Of a stretch of 64,000 nt of DNA, positions 25,629-34,571 are shown piece by piece; position 1 is the stretch's first letter, and each line of letters starts with the position of its first letter. The position numbers and the translations under genes are program-made. The notes beneath the pieces are model-generated. The model saw nothing but the letters and a program-made list of their open reading frames with translations, had not been told where the DNA came from and made no database searches. The stretch is from Candidatus Gastranaerophilales bacterium (GTDB lineage Bacteria; Cyanobacteriota; Vampirovibrionia; Gastranaerophilales; Gastranaerophilaceae). The stretch is taken from assembly GCA_944323285.1 (NCBI GenBank), contig CALURV010000033.1, positions 39,184 through 103,183 of the forward strand, read 5' to 3'.

Positions 25629-26981
25629 CTATTTCTCCATTTCAAATTTGTATGGCGCTATTTTTGATTTACTTCTTAGTTTTTCACTTATTCCGACACC
25701 TATTGCCCATAATACTTCTTTATCCTTACAAATAAGTATTATTTTATCCCTATCGTGCTCAGGTATATTTTTATTTATGAAATATTTCTTTAATTTCATT
25801 TTACCTTGCATGCCAAATGGTTGTATTATATCTCCGTTTCTTCGGGTTCTTATTGTAATAGGAAAATCAATATTGTTTAAATCACCATAAGCAATATTAC
25901 TTATTGATTTTGGGTATTTTTCTATTTCTTTTTTGTTCTCTGATATTGATAATTTATATTTATCCGCAAATGTATATTCGCCTATTTTATTGATTATTAG
26001 TTCTTCTTCTATTTTTTTATAATTGTCAGAATGAACCATATATGTATATTTATGCGAAACAAATAACCATAAATCATTAGTTATGGAAAGAGTTTTTCCT
26101 GTTTTTGATTTTTGATTTTCTGCTATAAATGTTATTAATTCCTGAATTTTACTAAAACTTGGCTCAATGTCATTGTTTAAAAGTAATTTGTATACAAAAT
26201 GCTGTTTTATTGCTGAATTTAATATCAGAAAATTTTGAGTTAACCATTTATTGCCTATTGTTATTTGTTTTTCTATATTCTCCATTAATTCATTTATAAC
26301 TTTATTATTGCCTGCTGCAATATCTGCAAGTGTTATTAATGAATTTTCAATATTTGGATTAATGTTCTTTATTGCAGGCATGATGTTATGCCTTATGTTA
26401 TTTCTTGCGTATTTTGTATTTAAATTGCTTGAGTCATTATTAGGATATAATTCATTTTTAATACAATATTCTTCAATATCTTTTCTTGAAAAGTTTAAAA
26501 TAGGTCTTATAACCTTAAACCCGCCTATTTCTCTTACTTCTTTAATGCCTTCAAGTCCGTTTAAACCTGTTCCTTTTATAATTCTGTATAAAATAGTTTC
26601 AGCATTATCGCTTTTTGTATGTGCTGTCAAAATTGCATCTGCTTCAAATTCTTCTGCACACCTTTTGAAAAAATCATATCTTAGTTCACGAGCAACAAGC
26701 TCTGATGCTTTAGTACCTTCATTCAGTGTGTCTGAAATAAATGTAATGTCATTATCTTCGCAGAATTTTGCACATCGCTCTTTTTCCTGCTCTGATTCTT
26801 TTCCTCTCCAGTTATGGTTTAAATGTGCTGCAACAAGTAAAAAACCATATTCTTTTGAAAGTTTATTCATTATATCTAAAAGGCACATAGAATCCCAGCC
26901 GCCTGAAAATCCTACTATAAAGGTTCTTTCGCAAGAAATATCCACATATTTTTCTATTATGCTTTTTACTGTTTCTTTCAT
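25629..26981 (-). CDS. tilS: tRNA(Ile)-lysidine synthetase TilS
   Basis: The 450-residue protein has the PP-loop motif GFSGGWDSMCLL and the family features AAHLNHNWRGKES and LTAHTKSDNAETILYRI. A C-terminal substrate-binding domain follows. TilS changes C34 of the AUA-decoding tRNA to lysidine and is essential. It heads the tilS-hpt pair on the minus strand. Confidence 0.95.
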   Translation of the reverse strand: MKETVKSIIEKYVDISCERTFIVGFSGGWDSMCLLDIMNKLSKEYGFLLVAAHLNHNWRGKESEQEKERCAKFCEDNDITFISDTLNEGTKASELVARELRYDFFKRCAEEFEADAILTAHTKSDNAETILYRIIKGTGLNGLEGIKEVREIGGFKVIRPILNFSRKDIEEYCIKNELYPNNDSSNLNTKYARNNIRHNIMPAIKNINPNIENSLITLADIAAGNNKVINELMENIEKQITIGNKWLTQNFLILNSAIKQHFVYKLLLNNDIEPSFSKIQELITFIAENQKSKTGKTLSITNDLWLFVSHKYTYMVHSDNYKKIEEELIINKIGEYTFADKYKLSISENKKEIEKYPKSISNIAYGDLNNIDFPITIRTRRNGDIIQPFGMQGKMKLKKYFINKNIPEHDRDKIILICKDKEVLWAIGVGISEKLRSKSKIAPYKFEMEK

Positions 26982-27101
26982 ATCTTTTATTATAGCAGAT
27001 TTTTAAACGCTTTGATTAAAATCTTCTTCTTTTTATATAGCCGATAGATGAATAACTTTTGTATATTTCTATTTTATTTTTTTTCTTGAAAGGAGATTTT
27101 T

Positions 27102-27470
27102 ATGCTATATGAGGCTTTAGAAATAGAAGAATTATTAAATTTTAAAGATAATGACAAATTAATTATTGATTTGATGGATAATAATGATTCTCAATTAAAA
27201 TTAATTGGTTTAAAAAAACACCAGGTTATTGATGCTCATATATCTCATAATAATGTTTGTTTATATGTTTTAGACGGTGAAATAAAACTTGAATTCAGCA
27301 GTGAAAATGCACATAAATGTGAGTCTTGTGGCTGCACAATTGAGTCTGATGCTGATAATGCAGGGAAAAAATATAAAATAAAAAAAGGTCAATTTTTCTT
27401 CTTTGAAAAAAATGTTTTACATTCAGTTGAGGCTTTAAAAGATTCTTCTTTTCTTCTAATAAAAATATAA
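27102..27470 (+). CDS. Cupin-domain protein with a CxxCxC insert
   Basis: The 122-residue protein has a cupin fold pattern: IDAHISHNNVCLYVLDGEIKLEF for motif 1 and GQFFFFEKNVLHSVEA for motif 2. Histidines in both motifs could bind a metal. Between them is a short CESCGC cluster, which is unusual and could bind metal or sense redox state. A strong AAGGAG site precedes the ATG. Enzymatic or regulatory role is not set by sequence. A long hairpin lies just downstream. Confidence 0.75.
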   Translation: MLYEALEIEELLNFKDNDKLIIDLMDNNDSQLKLIGLKKHQVIDAHISHNNVCLYVLDGEIKLEFSSENAHKCESCGCTIESDADNAGKKYKIKKGQFFFFEKNVLHSVEALKDSSFLLIKI

Positions 27471-27486
27471 ACTGTTTATCTATTAT

Positions 27487-27527
27487 TTCAAAATACCAAT
27501 TCTTATTTAAAGAATTGGTATTTTGAA
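27487..27527. terminator. Perfect 18-bp hairpin after the cupin gene
   Basis: TTCAAAATACCAATTCTT pairs exactly with AAGAATTGGTATTTTGAA around a 5-base loop (ATTTA). It lacks a long T-run on either side, but its A/T-rich arm ends suit a two-way terminator. It begins 16 bases after the cupin stop. Confidence 0.55.
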
Positions 27528-27574
27528 TATTTGGATTATTCATTTATAATGATTATAAATAGAGAAAGAATTTT

Positions 27575-28276
27575 ATGAAAAAGATATTATTTATAATTAT
27601 TATATCAATGATGTTCCTAATTCCCTGTAGAGCTTTTGCAGAAATCGATTCTCATCTGATATTAAGTGATATGCAAATGCAAGATAAAATAAGTTCTATA
27701 GGATTTAAACTTTTAAATGCGAATAAAATAGATAAAAGAATGGTTTTTGTATATGATGAAAGAGAAAAAAAGATAGTATTAAAAGAATCCGGACTTACAG
27801 ATCGGCAAATAGTGGTTTATAGGAATTATATTAATTTTGCAGCTAATGAAGCAGAAATTGCAGCTTTTTTAGCAAGGGAAATATGTAAAACAGCAGAATC
27901 ATATACAGGTCCTTGGAAGGGCTTTGTCAGTTCTGCGCAAGTTAAATTTGCCCCGAAAAAATATGAAATTTTATTTGATAAACGTGCTGTTGATATGCTT
28001 GTTAATGCCGGTTATAATCCTCTTGCATTGATTACTTTTATCAATAAATCATATGTCCAAAAAAGATATGATAAAATTTCTACTCATAATCTTACATCTA
28101 AAAGACTTGCTATTATTTATGAATACATTTATTTTCATTACCCTAACTTCTTGGTTAATAATGAATATATAAATAATGAATATTATCAAAATTTTCTTTT
28201 AAACTCGATTGAAAACAGAAAAAAATTACTGCAAAAAATAAACTCAGGCTCAAAAGAAAGAATTAAGTATGAGTAA
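27575..28276 (+). CDS. Secreted M48-like protein without the zinc motif
   Basis: The 233-residue protein has a signal peptide (basic start, hydrophobic core to about residue 18, AFA-E cleavage site). The body resembles an M48-type metallopeptidase: AANEAEIAAFLAREICKTAE lines up with the NEAELAAVLAHEIGH helix, and the later KRAVDMLVNAGYNPLALI resembles the ADRLGVELMARAGYDP region. The HEXXH zinc residues are replaced (AREIC), so the protein is probably not a protease. It overlaps the next secreted gene by eight bases. Confidence 0.6.
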   Translation: MKKILFIIIISMMFLIPCRAFAEIDSHLILSDMQMQDKISSIGFKLLNANKIDKRMVFVYDEREKKIVLKESGLTDRQIVVYRNYINFAANEAEIAAFLAREICKTAESYTGPWKGFVSSAQVKFAPKKYEILFDKRAVDMLVNAGYNPLALITFINKSYVQKRYDKISTHNLTSKRLAIIYEYIYFHYPNFLVNNEYINNEYYQNFLLNSIENRKKLLQKINSGSKERIKYE

Positions 28277-28853
28277 GTTATTAAAGTTAAGTCTTATTCT
28301 TCTTTCTTTTATTATATTTTCTTCAACAGTTTATGCACAGGATTTAATTCGGGATGAACTGGTAGAACAAACTCTTAGAAATAAAGAAGTTAAAGAAGTT
28401 ATTGTTAATACTGATTATAATTATGAAGATTTAGAATGTATTCCTATTAAACTTCAGATTATGAAAAAGATTACAACAAAAAAAGATATTCAAGAAGGAG
28501 ATATAATTGCTTTTAGAGTTAAACAAAATGTTAAATATAATAACAGAGTTCTTTTAAAACAGGACACAATTATAAAAGGAAGAATTAAGGCATATATTAC
28601 CAGAGGAATGAATGGTATTCCGGCTCAAATAATTTTAGACGATTTTGAAATTCCCGGTATTGATTCACGAAAAATTAAAGGAAATTTTGTTAAGCGAGGA
28701 TTAAATTTAACAATTATGGTGCTGCCTATCAAATGGGCTTTAACTCCAATCCCTTTTGTTGGCTCTTTTACAAATTTTATTATTGGAGGTAATGCTAATA
28801 TATCTGATAAAGATACTATTATTTTATATTATTATCCTAATTGGCATAAATAA
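28269..28853 (+). CDS. Secreted hypothetical protein coupled to the M48-like gene
   Basis: The 194-residue protein has a signal peptide ending near VYAQ-DL. The mature part is mostly beta-type with a repeated charged pattern (RIKAYITRGMNG, LDDFEIPGIDSRKIKG) and a hydrophobic stretch (LTIMVLPIKWALTPIPFVGS). No family was recognised. The eight-base overlap with the upstream gene suggests that both products act together at the cell envelope. Confidence 0.65.
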   Translation: MSKLLKLSLILLSFIIFSSTVYAQDLIRDELVEQTLRNKEVKEVIVNTDYNYEDLECIPIKLQIMKKITTKKDIQEGDIIAFRVKQNVKYNNRVLLKQDTIIKGRIKAYITRGMNGIPAQIILDDFEIPGIDSRKIKGNFVKRGLNLTIMVLPIKWALTPIPFVGSFTNFIIGGNANISDKDTIILYYYPNWHK

Positions 28854-28925
28854 TTAATTCTTAAATAATTGACTTAATTGTTATTTGGTTGGTTAATATT
28901 TTATATAAGTATAAGGAATAAATTT

Positions 28926-29795
28926 ATGGATGAGTTTATCAAACAAGTTATAATGAATCAGGCAGGGAAAATAGATATATTATTGGTTTTAAAATCTATT
29001 GTTGAAGTTGTTGTTTTTATTATATTGATGAAGTTTGTAAATAAAGCATTGCATTTATTCTTTGATAAAATTATTTCAAGAATATCAGATAGTGAAACAA
29101 GAAAGCATTATCATACCCTAAGACAACTTGGTATATATTTAATAGATGCAATAATTGTTTTATTTTTTGCTACAAATATTTTAGAAAATTTTGGAATAAA
29201 TATGAAACCAATTCTGGCTACCGCAGGGGTACTTGGTGTTGCTGTAGGTTTTGGCGGTAAAAAAATTGTTGAAGATTTATTTACAGGTCTTTCTATTATA
29301 TTAACAGGGCAATTAAGAGTTGGTGATTATGTTACTGTTAATAATTCAACAGGTACGGTTGAGAAAATAACTTTAACTATGATTGTTATTAGAACTTTTA
29401 ATGGGGATGTTCATTATTTAAGAAATGGACAGATTGATACAGTGATTAATCAAACAAAGAATTTTTCTTTTCCTGTATTTAATTTTCAAGTAGCATATAA
29501 ATCTGATGTTACTCATGTTATGAGAGTCTTAAAAGAATTAGGAAAAGAGTTAAGAGAAAATCCTGTATATTCAAAATTTGTACTTTCTGATATTGAAGTA
29601 TTGGGTTTAAATGAATTTCAAAATTCTGCTATTGTTATTCTATGCAGGATAAAAACTACACCGCAAGAACAATGGATTATAAAGAGAAAATTTAATCAAA
29701 TGGTTAAAGAAAGATTTGAACAAGAAGGAATAGAAATACCTTTTCCTCAACTGGTTGTTACAAACGCAGAAAATCAAACAGAAAAGGAATTATAA
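28926..29795 (+). CDS. Small-conductance mechanosensitive channel (MscS family)
   Basis: The 289-residue protein has three or so N-terminal helices, the pore-lining helix with ATAGVLGVAVGFGGKKIVEDL, and the beta domain RVGDYVTVNNSTGTVEKITL that forms the MscS middle domain. It releases solutes on osmotic downshock. The ATG at 28926 with AAGGA is preferred to a longer TTG start at 28878. It overlaps galE by one base. Confidence 0.92.
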   Translation: MDEFIKQVIMNQAGKIDILLVLKSIVEVVVFIILMKFVNKALHLFFDKIISRISDSETRKHYHTLRQLGIYLIDAIIVLFFATNILENFGINMKPILATAGVLGVAVGFGGKKIVEDLFTGLSIILTGQLRVGDYVTVNNSTGTVEKITLTMIVIRTFNGDVHYLRNGQIDTVINQTKNFSFPVFNFQVAYKSDVTHVMRVLKELGKELRENPVYSKFVLSDIEVLGLNEFQNSAIVILCRIKTTPQEQWIIKRKFNQMVKERFEQEGIEIPFPQLVVTNAENQTEKEL

Positions 29796-30778
29796 TGATT
29801 CTAATTACAGGCGGGGCAGGATATATTGGCAGCCATTGTGCTATTGAATTTTTAAATAATGACTATGAACTTGTTATTTTTGATAATCTTGAAAATGGAC
29901 ATATAGAAACAATTAGAGCTCTTGAGAAAATCGGTAAAATCCATTTTATAAAAGGTGATTTAAGAAATATTGAAGATATTGATTCTGTATTTAAAAAGTT
30001 TGACATAGATTCAGTTCTTCATTTTGCAGGTTTTATACAGGTGGAAGAAAGTGTTGGAAACCCTTCTAAATATTATAAAAACAATATTTTAGGTTCACTA
30101 AATCTTTTTGATTCTATGATAAGACATAATGTAAAAAATATTGTTTTTTCTTCAACCTGCGCTATTTATGGAGAGCCAAAATATACACCTTTGGATGAAA
30201 AACATCCTAAAAACCCTATAAATGCTTATGGAAGAACCAAATTGATGATAGAAGAAATTCTTGAAGATTATGATAAAGCTTACTCATTAAAATCAATTAA
30301 ATTGAGATATTTTAATGTTACAGGGGCAGATAGTCAATCTAGAATCGGTGAATGGCACGATCCTGAAACTCATTTAATACCCAATATTTTAAAATCTGTT
30401 TTTGAAGAAGAAAAAACTTTTAAGATATATGGCAATGATTATGATACATTTGACGGTACTTGTATTAGAGATTATGTTAATGTTGAAGATATGGCAAGAG
30501 CTCATAAACTTGCATATTTATATTTGAAAGAAAATCAAAAATCTGATGAGTTTAATATTGGAACTCAAAAAGGTTATAGTGTATCTGAAGTTTTTCAAAC
30601 TGCAAAAAGTGTTACACAGAAAGAAATACCTGTTTTAATAGAGAAAAGACGTTCAGGTGATGCCGCTATTTTATTTGCTGATGCTTCTAAAGCAAAAAAA
30701 CTTTTGAATTGGCAGCCGCTTAAAACACTTGAAGATAGTATAAAAACTGCATATCTCTGGGAAAAGACAAGACATTAA
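29795..30778 (+). CDS. galE: UDP-glucose 4-epimerase
   Basis: The 327-residue protein is a short-chain dehydrogenase-type epimerase, with the NAD motif GGAGYIGSH, the catalytic YGRTK and SST, and the family stretches RYFNVTGAD and DTFDGTCIRDYVNVEDMA. It interconverts UDP-glucose and UDP-galactose for surface sugars. AAAGGA precedes the ATG inside the end of mscS. It is followed by a convergent acyltransferase. Confidence 0.95.
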   Translation: MILITGGAGYIGSHCAIEFLNNDYELVIFDNLENGHIETIRALEKIGKIHFIKGDLRNIEDIDSVFKKFDIDSVLHFAGFIQVEESVGNPSKYYKNNILGSLNLFDSMIRHNVKNIVFSSTCAIYGEPKYTPLDEKHPKNPINAYGRTKLMIEEILEDYDKAYSLKSIKLRYFNVTGADSQSRIGEWHDPETHLIPNILKSVFEEEKTFKIYGNDYDTFDGTCIRDYVNVEDMARAHKLAYLYLKENQKSDEFNIGTQKGYSVSEVFQTAKSVTQKEIPVLIEKRRSGDAAILFADASKAKKLLNWQPLKTLEDSIKTAYLWEKTRH

Positions 30779-30803
30779 AAATTTGTCTGGGAATTTCTTA
30801 TTT

Positions 30804-31916
30804 TTAAACTCCAATAAATTCTCTTGTATTTTCTATTTTTATTTTCTTCAAAAATGATTTTATTAAATATAAAGTTATAAAACTTGTAAATAGTACAAAT
30901 AAAAATCTTAAAGATACAATACCGCATACAATAAATAAATGATATAAATCGTTTACAGGTATAACTTTTGGTGTCGAAAATAATATGTTAAATAAAAAGA
31001 AATAATACCAATGAATAAAAAATAATCCGAAACTATATTTCGCTGTTATATCAAGCCAATGATTTATTTTTTCATGTTCTTTTATTTTTGTATCGTAGTG
31101 TTTTAAGTATCCTAAAACTATCATTGTTAAAAATATTTTAGATATAGTTCCATTTGTATATATTCCATTATGACTTAAATAAACATCAATAACAGAAGTT
31201 AAAATCATAAGAAATATAAATAGCCATCTTTTATTATAGAAAATATCTATCTTTTCTTTATATTTAGAAAGATACATTCCAAAAACATACATTGATGCAA
31301 AATGAATAAATCCGGAAATAACGTATTTTAAATATTCTATATATTTATGAAAATAATCCATATTTACAACATATTCAGGCTCTATATCCATTCTTGGGAT
31401 AAATATAGTTATGAAAAATAAAATAGGTAAAAGTTTATATAAAATGTTCTTTTTTTCTAAATACAAAAGAATATAACTAAAGAAAAAGAAAATAACAATC
31501 ATTGGAATAAACCATGTGGGAACATTATGAACTCGGCCTGTAGTTAAGAAAATACCTATTTGAGCTAACGGATTTAATCCGTCAAAAGGATTTCCGTACG
31601 CTTGAGGCAGATAAAAGCAAAGCAAAATGCCCGGTATTGCAGTAATAATATATGGAAGAATAACATTTGTCCATTTCTTTTTCATATAATTTTTATATTC
31701 AAATTTATAAGATAAATGTTGAAATAAAAATCCTGATATAAAAATGAATAAGGCAGTTCCGCCTGCAAATACTTCAAAAGAAATGTTATTTAACCAGCTT
31801 CCTTTTGTACCCATCTGCATTGTATGACCTGCTATAATTAATAAAATAGCAAGTCCTCTAAATACATTTATATAATTAAGCATTTCTTTTTTTTGTTTTA
31901 CAGCTGCTTCACTCAT
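30804..31916 (-). CDS. Acyltransferase-3 family membrane protein
   Basis: The 370-residue protein has about ten hydrophobic helices. The N-terminus NYINVFRGLAILLIIAGHT carries the R and H typical of the family, and the late FGLFFIHWYYFFL is also typical. Members add acetyl or other acyl groups to lipopolysaccharide, peptidoglycan or membrane sugars. GGGAG precedes the ATG. Acceptor unknown; it is the first of two members in the window. Confidence 0.88.
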   Translation of the reverse strand: MSEAAVKQKKEMLNYINVFRGLAILLIIAGHTMQMGTKGSWLNNISFEVFAGGTALFIFISGFLFQHLSYKFEYKNYMKKKWTNVILPYIITAIPGILLCFYLPQAYGNPFDGLNPLAQIGIFLTTGRVHNVPTWFIPMIVIFFFFSYILLYLEKKNILYKLLPILFFITIFIPRMDIEPEYVVNMDYFHKYIEYLKYVISGFIHFASMYVFGMYLSKYKEKIDIFYNKRWLFIFLMILTSVIDVYLSHNGIYTNGTISKIFLTMIVLGYLKHYDTKIKEHEKINHWLDITAKYSFGLFFIHWYYFFLFNILFSTPKVIPVNDLYHLFIVCGIVSLRFLFVLFTSFITLYLIKSFLKKIKIENTREFIGV

Positions 31917-31976
31917 ATTTTATCTCCCATTTGAGTATATTTTACCAAAAAAGAAAAAATATAAGTGAATAATTAT

Positions 31977-33329
31977 TTAAGAATTAGATTTGTCTTTTTT
32001 ATAAGTATTCATAAATCCTGTATCAAAATTACCGCTTATAAATACCTCATCTTCAATAAGTTCCTGATAAAACGGAAGAGTAGTTTTAACGCCAGTGATA
32101 ACATATTCTTTTAAAGCTCTATACATTCTTCTTCTGGCTTCTTCTCTTGTAGGAGCCCAGCACATAACTTTACTTATTAAAGAATCATAATAAGGAGGTA
32201 TTCTATACCCTGAATATACGTGAGAATCAACTCTTACTCCAAAACCGCCAGGAGTAATATAACCATTTATTTCACCAGGTGCAGGTAAGAAGTTTCTTTC
32301 AGGATCTTCTGCATTAATTCTGCACTCAATTGCATGACCTTGTAATTTAATATCTTCTTGTTTAAAAGATAATGGATTTCCTGCTGCTATATTTATTTGT
32401 TCTCTAACAATATCAATATTGGATATCATTTCAGATATACCATGTTCAACCTGAAGTCTTGTATTCATTTCCATAAAATAGAAATTTTTATCTTTATCTA
32501 ATAAAAATTCTATTGTTCCAACGCCTTCATAATTAGCAGCTTTAGCTGCTTTAGTTGCAGCTTCTCCTAATTTTTTTCTTATTTCATCATTTACTGCAGG
32601 AGACGGTGCTTCTTCTACTAATTTTTGTTGTCTTCTTTGTATAGAACAATCTCTTTCCCCTAAATGAACAACATTACCAAATTTGTCTGCAATAATTTGA
32701 ACTTCAATATGTCTTGGATTAACAAGATATTTTTCCATATATACATCAGGGTTCCCAAAGAATTTTTCGGCTTCTTGTCTGCAAAGAGTAATATTTTGTT
32801 CTAATTCTTCATCGTTATTGGCAACTCTCATCCCTTTTCCGCCGCCGCCTGCTGTTGCTTTAACAATAACAGGATAGCCGAATTTTTTAGCTGATGCTTT
32901 TGCTTCTTCTATGTCTTTTATAATACCTGTTCCGGGAGTGATAGGAACTCCGTTTGAAGTCATTGTTTTTCTTGCTGTGGCCTTATCTCCCATTAATTCC
33001 ATAGATTTTGGAGATGGTCCGATAAATTTAATATTGTGTTCTGCACAAATTTCTGCAAAATCTGCTCGCTCTGACATAAATCCGTATCCTGGATGTATTG
33101 CATCTGCCCCTGATATTAATGCTGCAGAAATAATTGCCGGTATATTTAAATAGCTTTTTGAACTTTCATTTGGTCCTATACAATAGGCTTCTGTTGCTAA
33201 ACTAACATGAAGTGAGTTTGCATCCGCTTGTGAATATACAGCAACAGTTGGTATTCCTATTTCTCTGCAAGCTCTTATAATTCTTACTGCAACTTCTCCA
33301 CGGTTTGCTATTAATACTTTCTTAAACAT
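31977..33329 (-). CDS. accC: Biotin carboxylase subunit of acetyl-CoA carboxylase
   Basis: The 450-residue protein has the full biotin carboxylase pattern: KVLIANRGEVAVRIIRA, the glycine-rich ATP loop KATAGGGGKGMRV, ERDCSIQRRQQK and MEMNTRLQVEHG. It carboxylates biotin on AccB in fatty acid synthesis. It lies 13 bases downstream of accB, the usual order. Confidence 0.97.
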   Translation of the reverse strand: MFKKVLIANRGEVAVRIIRACREIGIPTVAVYSQADANSLHVSLATEAYCIGPNESSKSYLNIPAIISAALISGADAIHPGYGFMSERADFAEICAEHNIKFIGPSPKSMELMGDKATARKTMTSNGVPITPGTGIIKDIEEAKASAKKFGYPVIVKATAGGGGKGMRVANNDEELEQNITLCRQEAEKFFGNPDVYMEKYLVNPRHIEVQIIADKFGNVVHLGERDCSIQRRQQKLVEEAPSPAVNDEIRKKLGEAATKAAKAANYEGVGTIEFLLDKDKNFYFMEMNTRLQVEHGISEMISNIDIVREQINIAAGNPLSFKQEDIKLQGHAIECRINAEDPERNFLPAPGEINGYITPGGFGVRVDSHVYSGYRIPPYYDSLISKVMCWAPTREEARRRMYRALKEYVITGVKTTLPFYQELIEDEVFISGNFDTGFMNTYKKDKSNS

Positions 33330-33342
33330 ATCCCTATTACCA

Positions 33343-33798
33343 TTAATTCTCTTCTACATACATCATAACTTGACCGTATTCCACCGGCTTTCCGTCTTCT
33401 ATACAAATTTCTGCAACTCTTCCTGAAATCTCAGACGTGATTTTATTCATTAATTTTATTGTTTCAATTATGCAAATAACTTGTCCTTCTTTTATTTCAT
33501 CTCCAACTTTTACAAATGGTTTTTCGTTTGGAGATGGTTTTGAGAAAAACAAACCTATCATATTTGATGTAATTGGTGTAAGCTTTTTAGATGTTTCAAC
33601 AGGTTCTTCTTTTTTTTGTTCTGCAATTATATCTTCTTTTATTTTAACTTGAGTTTCTTTCTCTTTTATAACGGGTTTATAACCGTTATTTTTTATTATC
33701 AGTGATTTATCTGTATCTTCAAGAGTAACTTCTGTTAACTCATTATTCTTCATAATTTCAATTATTTTTTCAATGTAAGATGTTTCTACTTCTTTCAT
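33343..33798 (-). CDS. accB: Biotin carboxyl carrier protein of acetyl-CoA carboxylase
   Basis: The 151-residue protein has a variable N-terminal part and a C-terminal biotinyl domain from about residue 75, with KPSPNEKPFVKVGDEIKEGQ and the biotin site ETIKLMNKI. The usual motif is E-A-M-K-(M/L)-M, so the two residues before the biotinyl lysine are T-I instead of A-M. The lysine itself is kept. Together with accC it carries the first half-reaction of acetyl-CoA carboxylase. Confidence 0.93.
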   Translation of the reverse strand: MKEVETSYIEKIIEIMKNNELTEVTLEDTDKSLIIKNNGYKPVIKEKETQVKIKEDIIAEQKKEEPVETSKKLTPITSNMIGLFFSKPSPNEKPFVKVGDEIKEGQVICIIETIKLMNKITSEISGRVAEICIEDGKPVEYGQVMMYVEEN

Positions 33799-33958
33799 AC
33801 AATCCCTTTTATCTTAAGACGTTATTTATTTTATCTTCTAAATAATGCCGAGTCAAGGAAGTTATTAGATTTATAACAGAACTCAACTTATTATATGATG
33901 AAAGAAATATTGTTTTTATATATAATTCCAAAAGAAAGTAGAAAAAATAAGGCAGAAA

Positions 33959-34216
33959 ATGCTCCCAATAGTAACAGCAGAACAATCATCATTGTGCTTT
34001 GCAGAAATATTTCAAGATGTACATTCTTGGCGAAAAAAAATGATTCATTATATAAAAGATGAAAATCCTGAAATAAATTCTGCCATAATAGAAGCTGCAC
34101 AAAATACAGATTTAGATCCTAAAGCAGTTGCTTTAGGCGCATATATGACATATATCTTACTTGAAACAGCAATGAAGGAAGAACAAGGTCAACAAGTTTT
34201 TACAATTGACGAATAA
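33959..34216 (+). CDS. Small acidic hypothetical protein
   Basis: The 85-residue protein is not recognised. It is helical with an acidic middle (KDENPEINSAIIEAAQNTDLD) and no membrane segment. An AAGG site lies upstream of the ATG, though an internal ATG (MIHYIKDEN) could also be used. It lies in the gap between two minus-strand operons and ends one base before the end of the next gene. Confidence 0.55.
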   Translation: MLPIVTAEQSSLCFAEIFQDVHSWRKKMIHYIKDENPEINSAIIEAAQNTDLDPKAVALGAYMTYILLETAMKEEQGQQVFTIDE

Positions 34217-34217
34217 A

Positions 34218-34571
34218 TTATTCAAGTATTCTTATTTTATATTGTGCAATTGGCTCTTTTCTAATTAGTTTTTTTTGATTTTCAAGTGTATTTTTTACTG
34301 CAAAAGTCCAACCGTATTTTGGATTTACAAAAAGAAAAAAAGCAGCAGTACTTTCTATTATTCTTGCAGGATTATCTATTATAAGTTCACATTTATCAGA
34401 AAGTTCAAATATGGTAAATGATAATGGTGAAGAAATAGAGCTTTCTATATATGCATCAAATTTTATATTCTTTAATTTTGTAGTATCTTTTAATATATTT
34501 GTATTTTTATTGGTTGTAATTTGATGATAAAGAAAAGTAATTAAATCTTCAAGATTATTGTATTGTTTCAT
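34218..34571 (-). CDS. Hypothetical protein coupled to the GGDEF/HD-GYP gene
   Basis: The 117-residue protein is not recognised. It alternates helices and strands, with SPLSFTIFELSDKCELIIDN in the middle and AFFLFVNPKYGWTFAVKN after it, and has no signal peptide. It overlaps the upstream signalling gene by 17 bases, so the two are translationally coupled; a PilZ-like or other partner role in c-di-GMP signalling is only a guess. Confidence 0.6.
   Translation of the reverse strand: MKQYNNLEDLITFLYHQITTNKNTNILKDTTKLKNIKFDAYIESSISSPLSFTIFELSDKCELIIDNPARIIESTAAFFLFVNPKYGWTFAVKNTLENQKKLIRKEPIAQYKIRILE

Noticed and set aside
25438..27006. Long plus-strand frames opposite hpt and tilS
   Set aside because: They are shadows of two clearly recognised genes and lack start signals.
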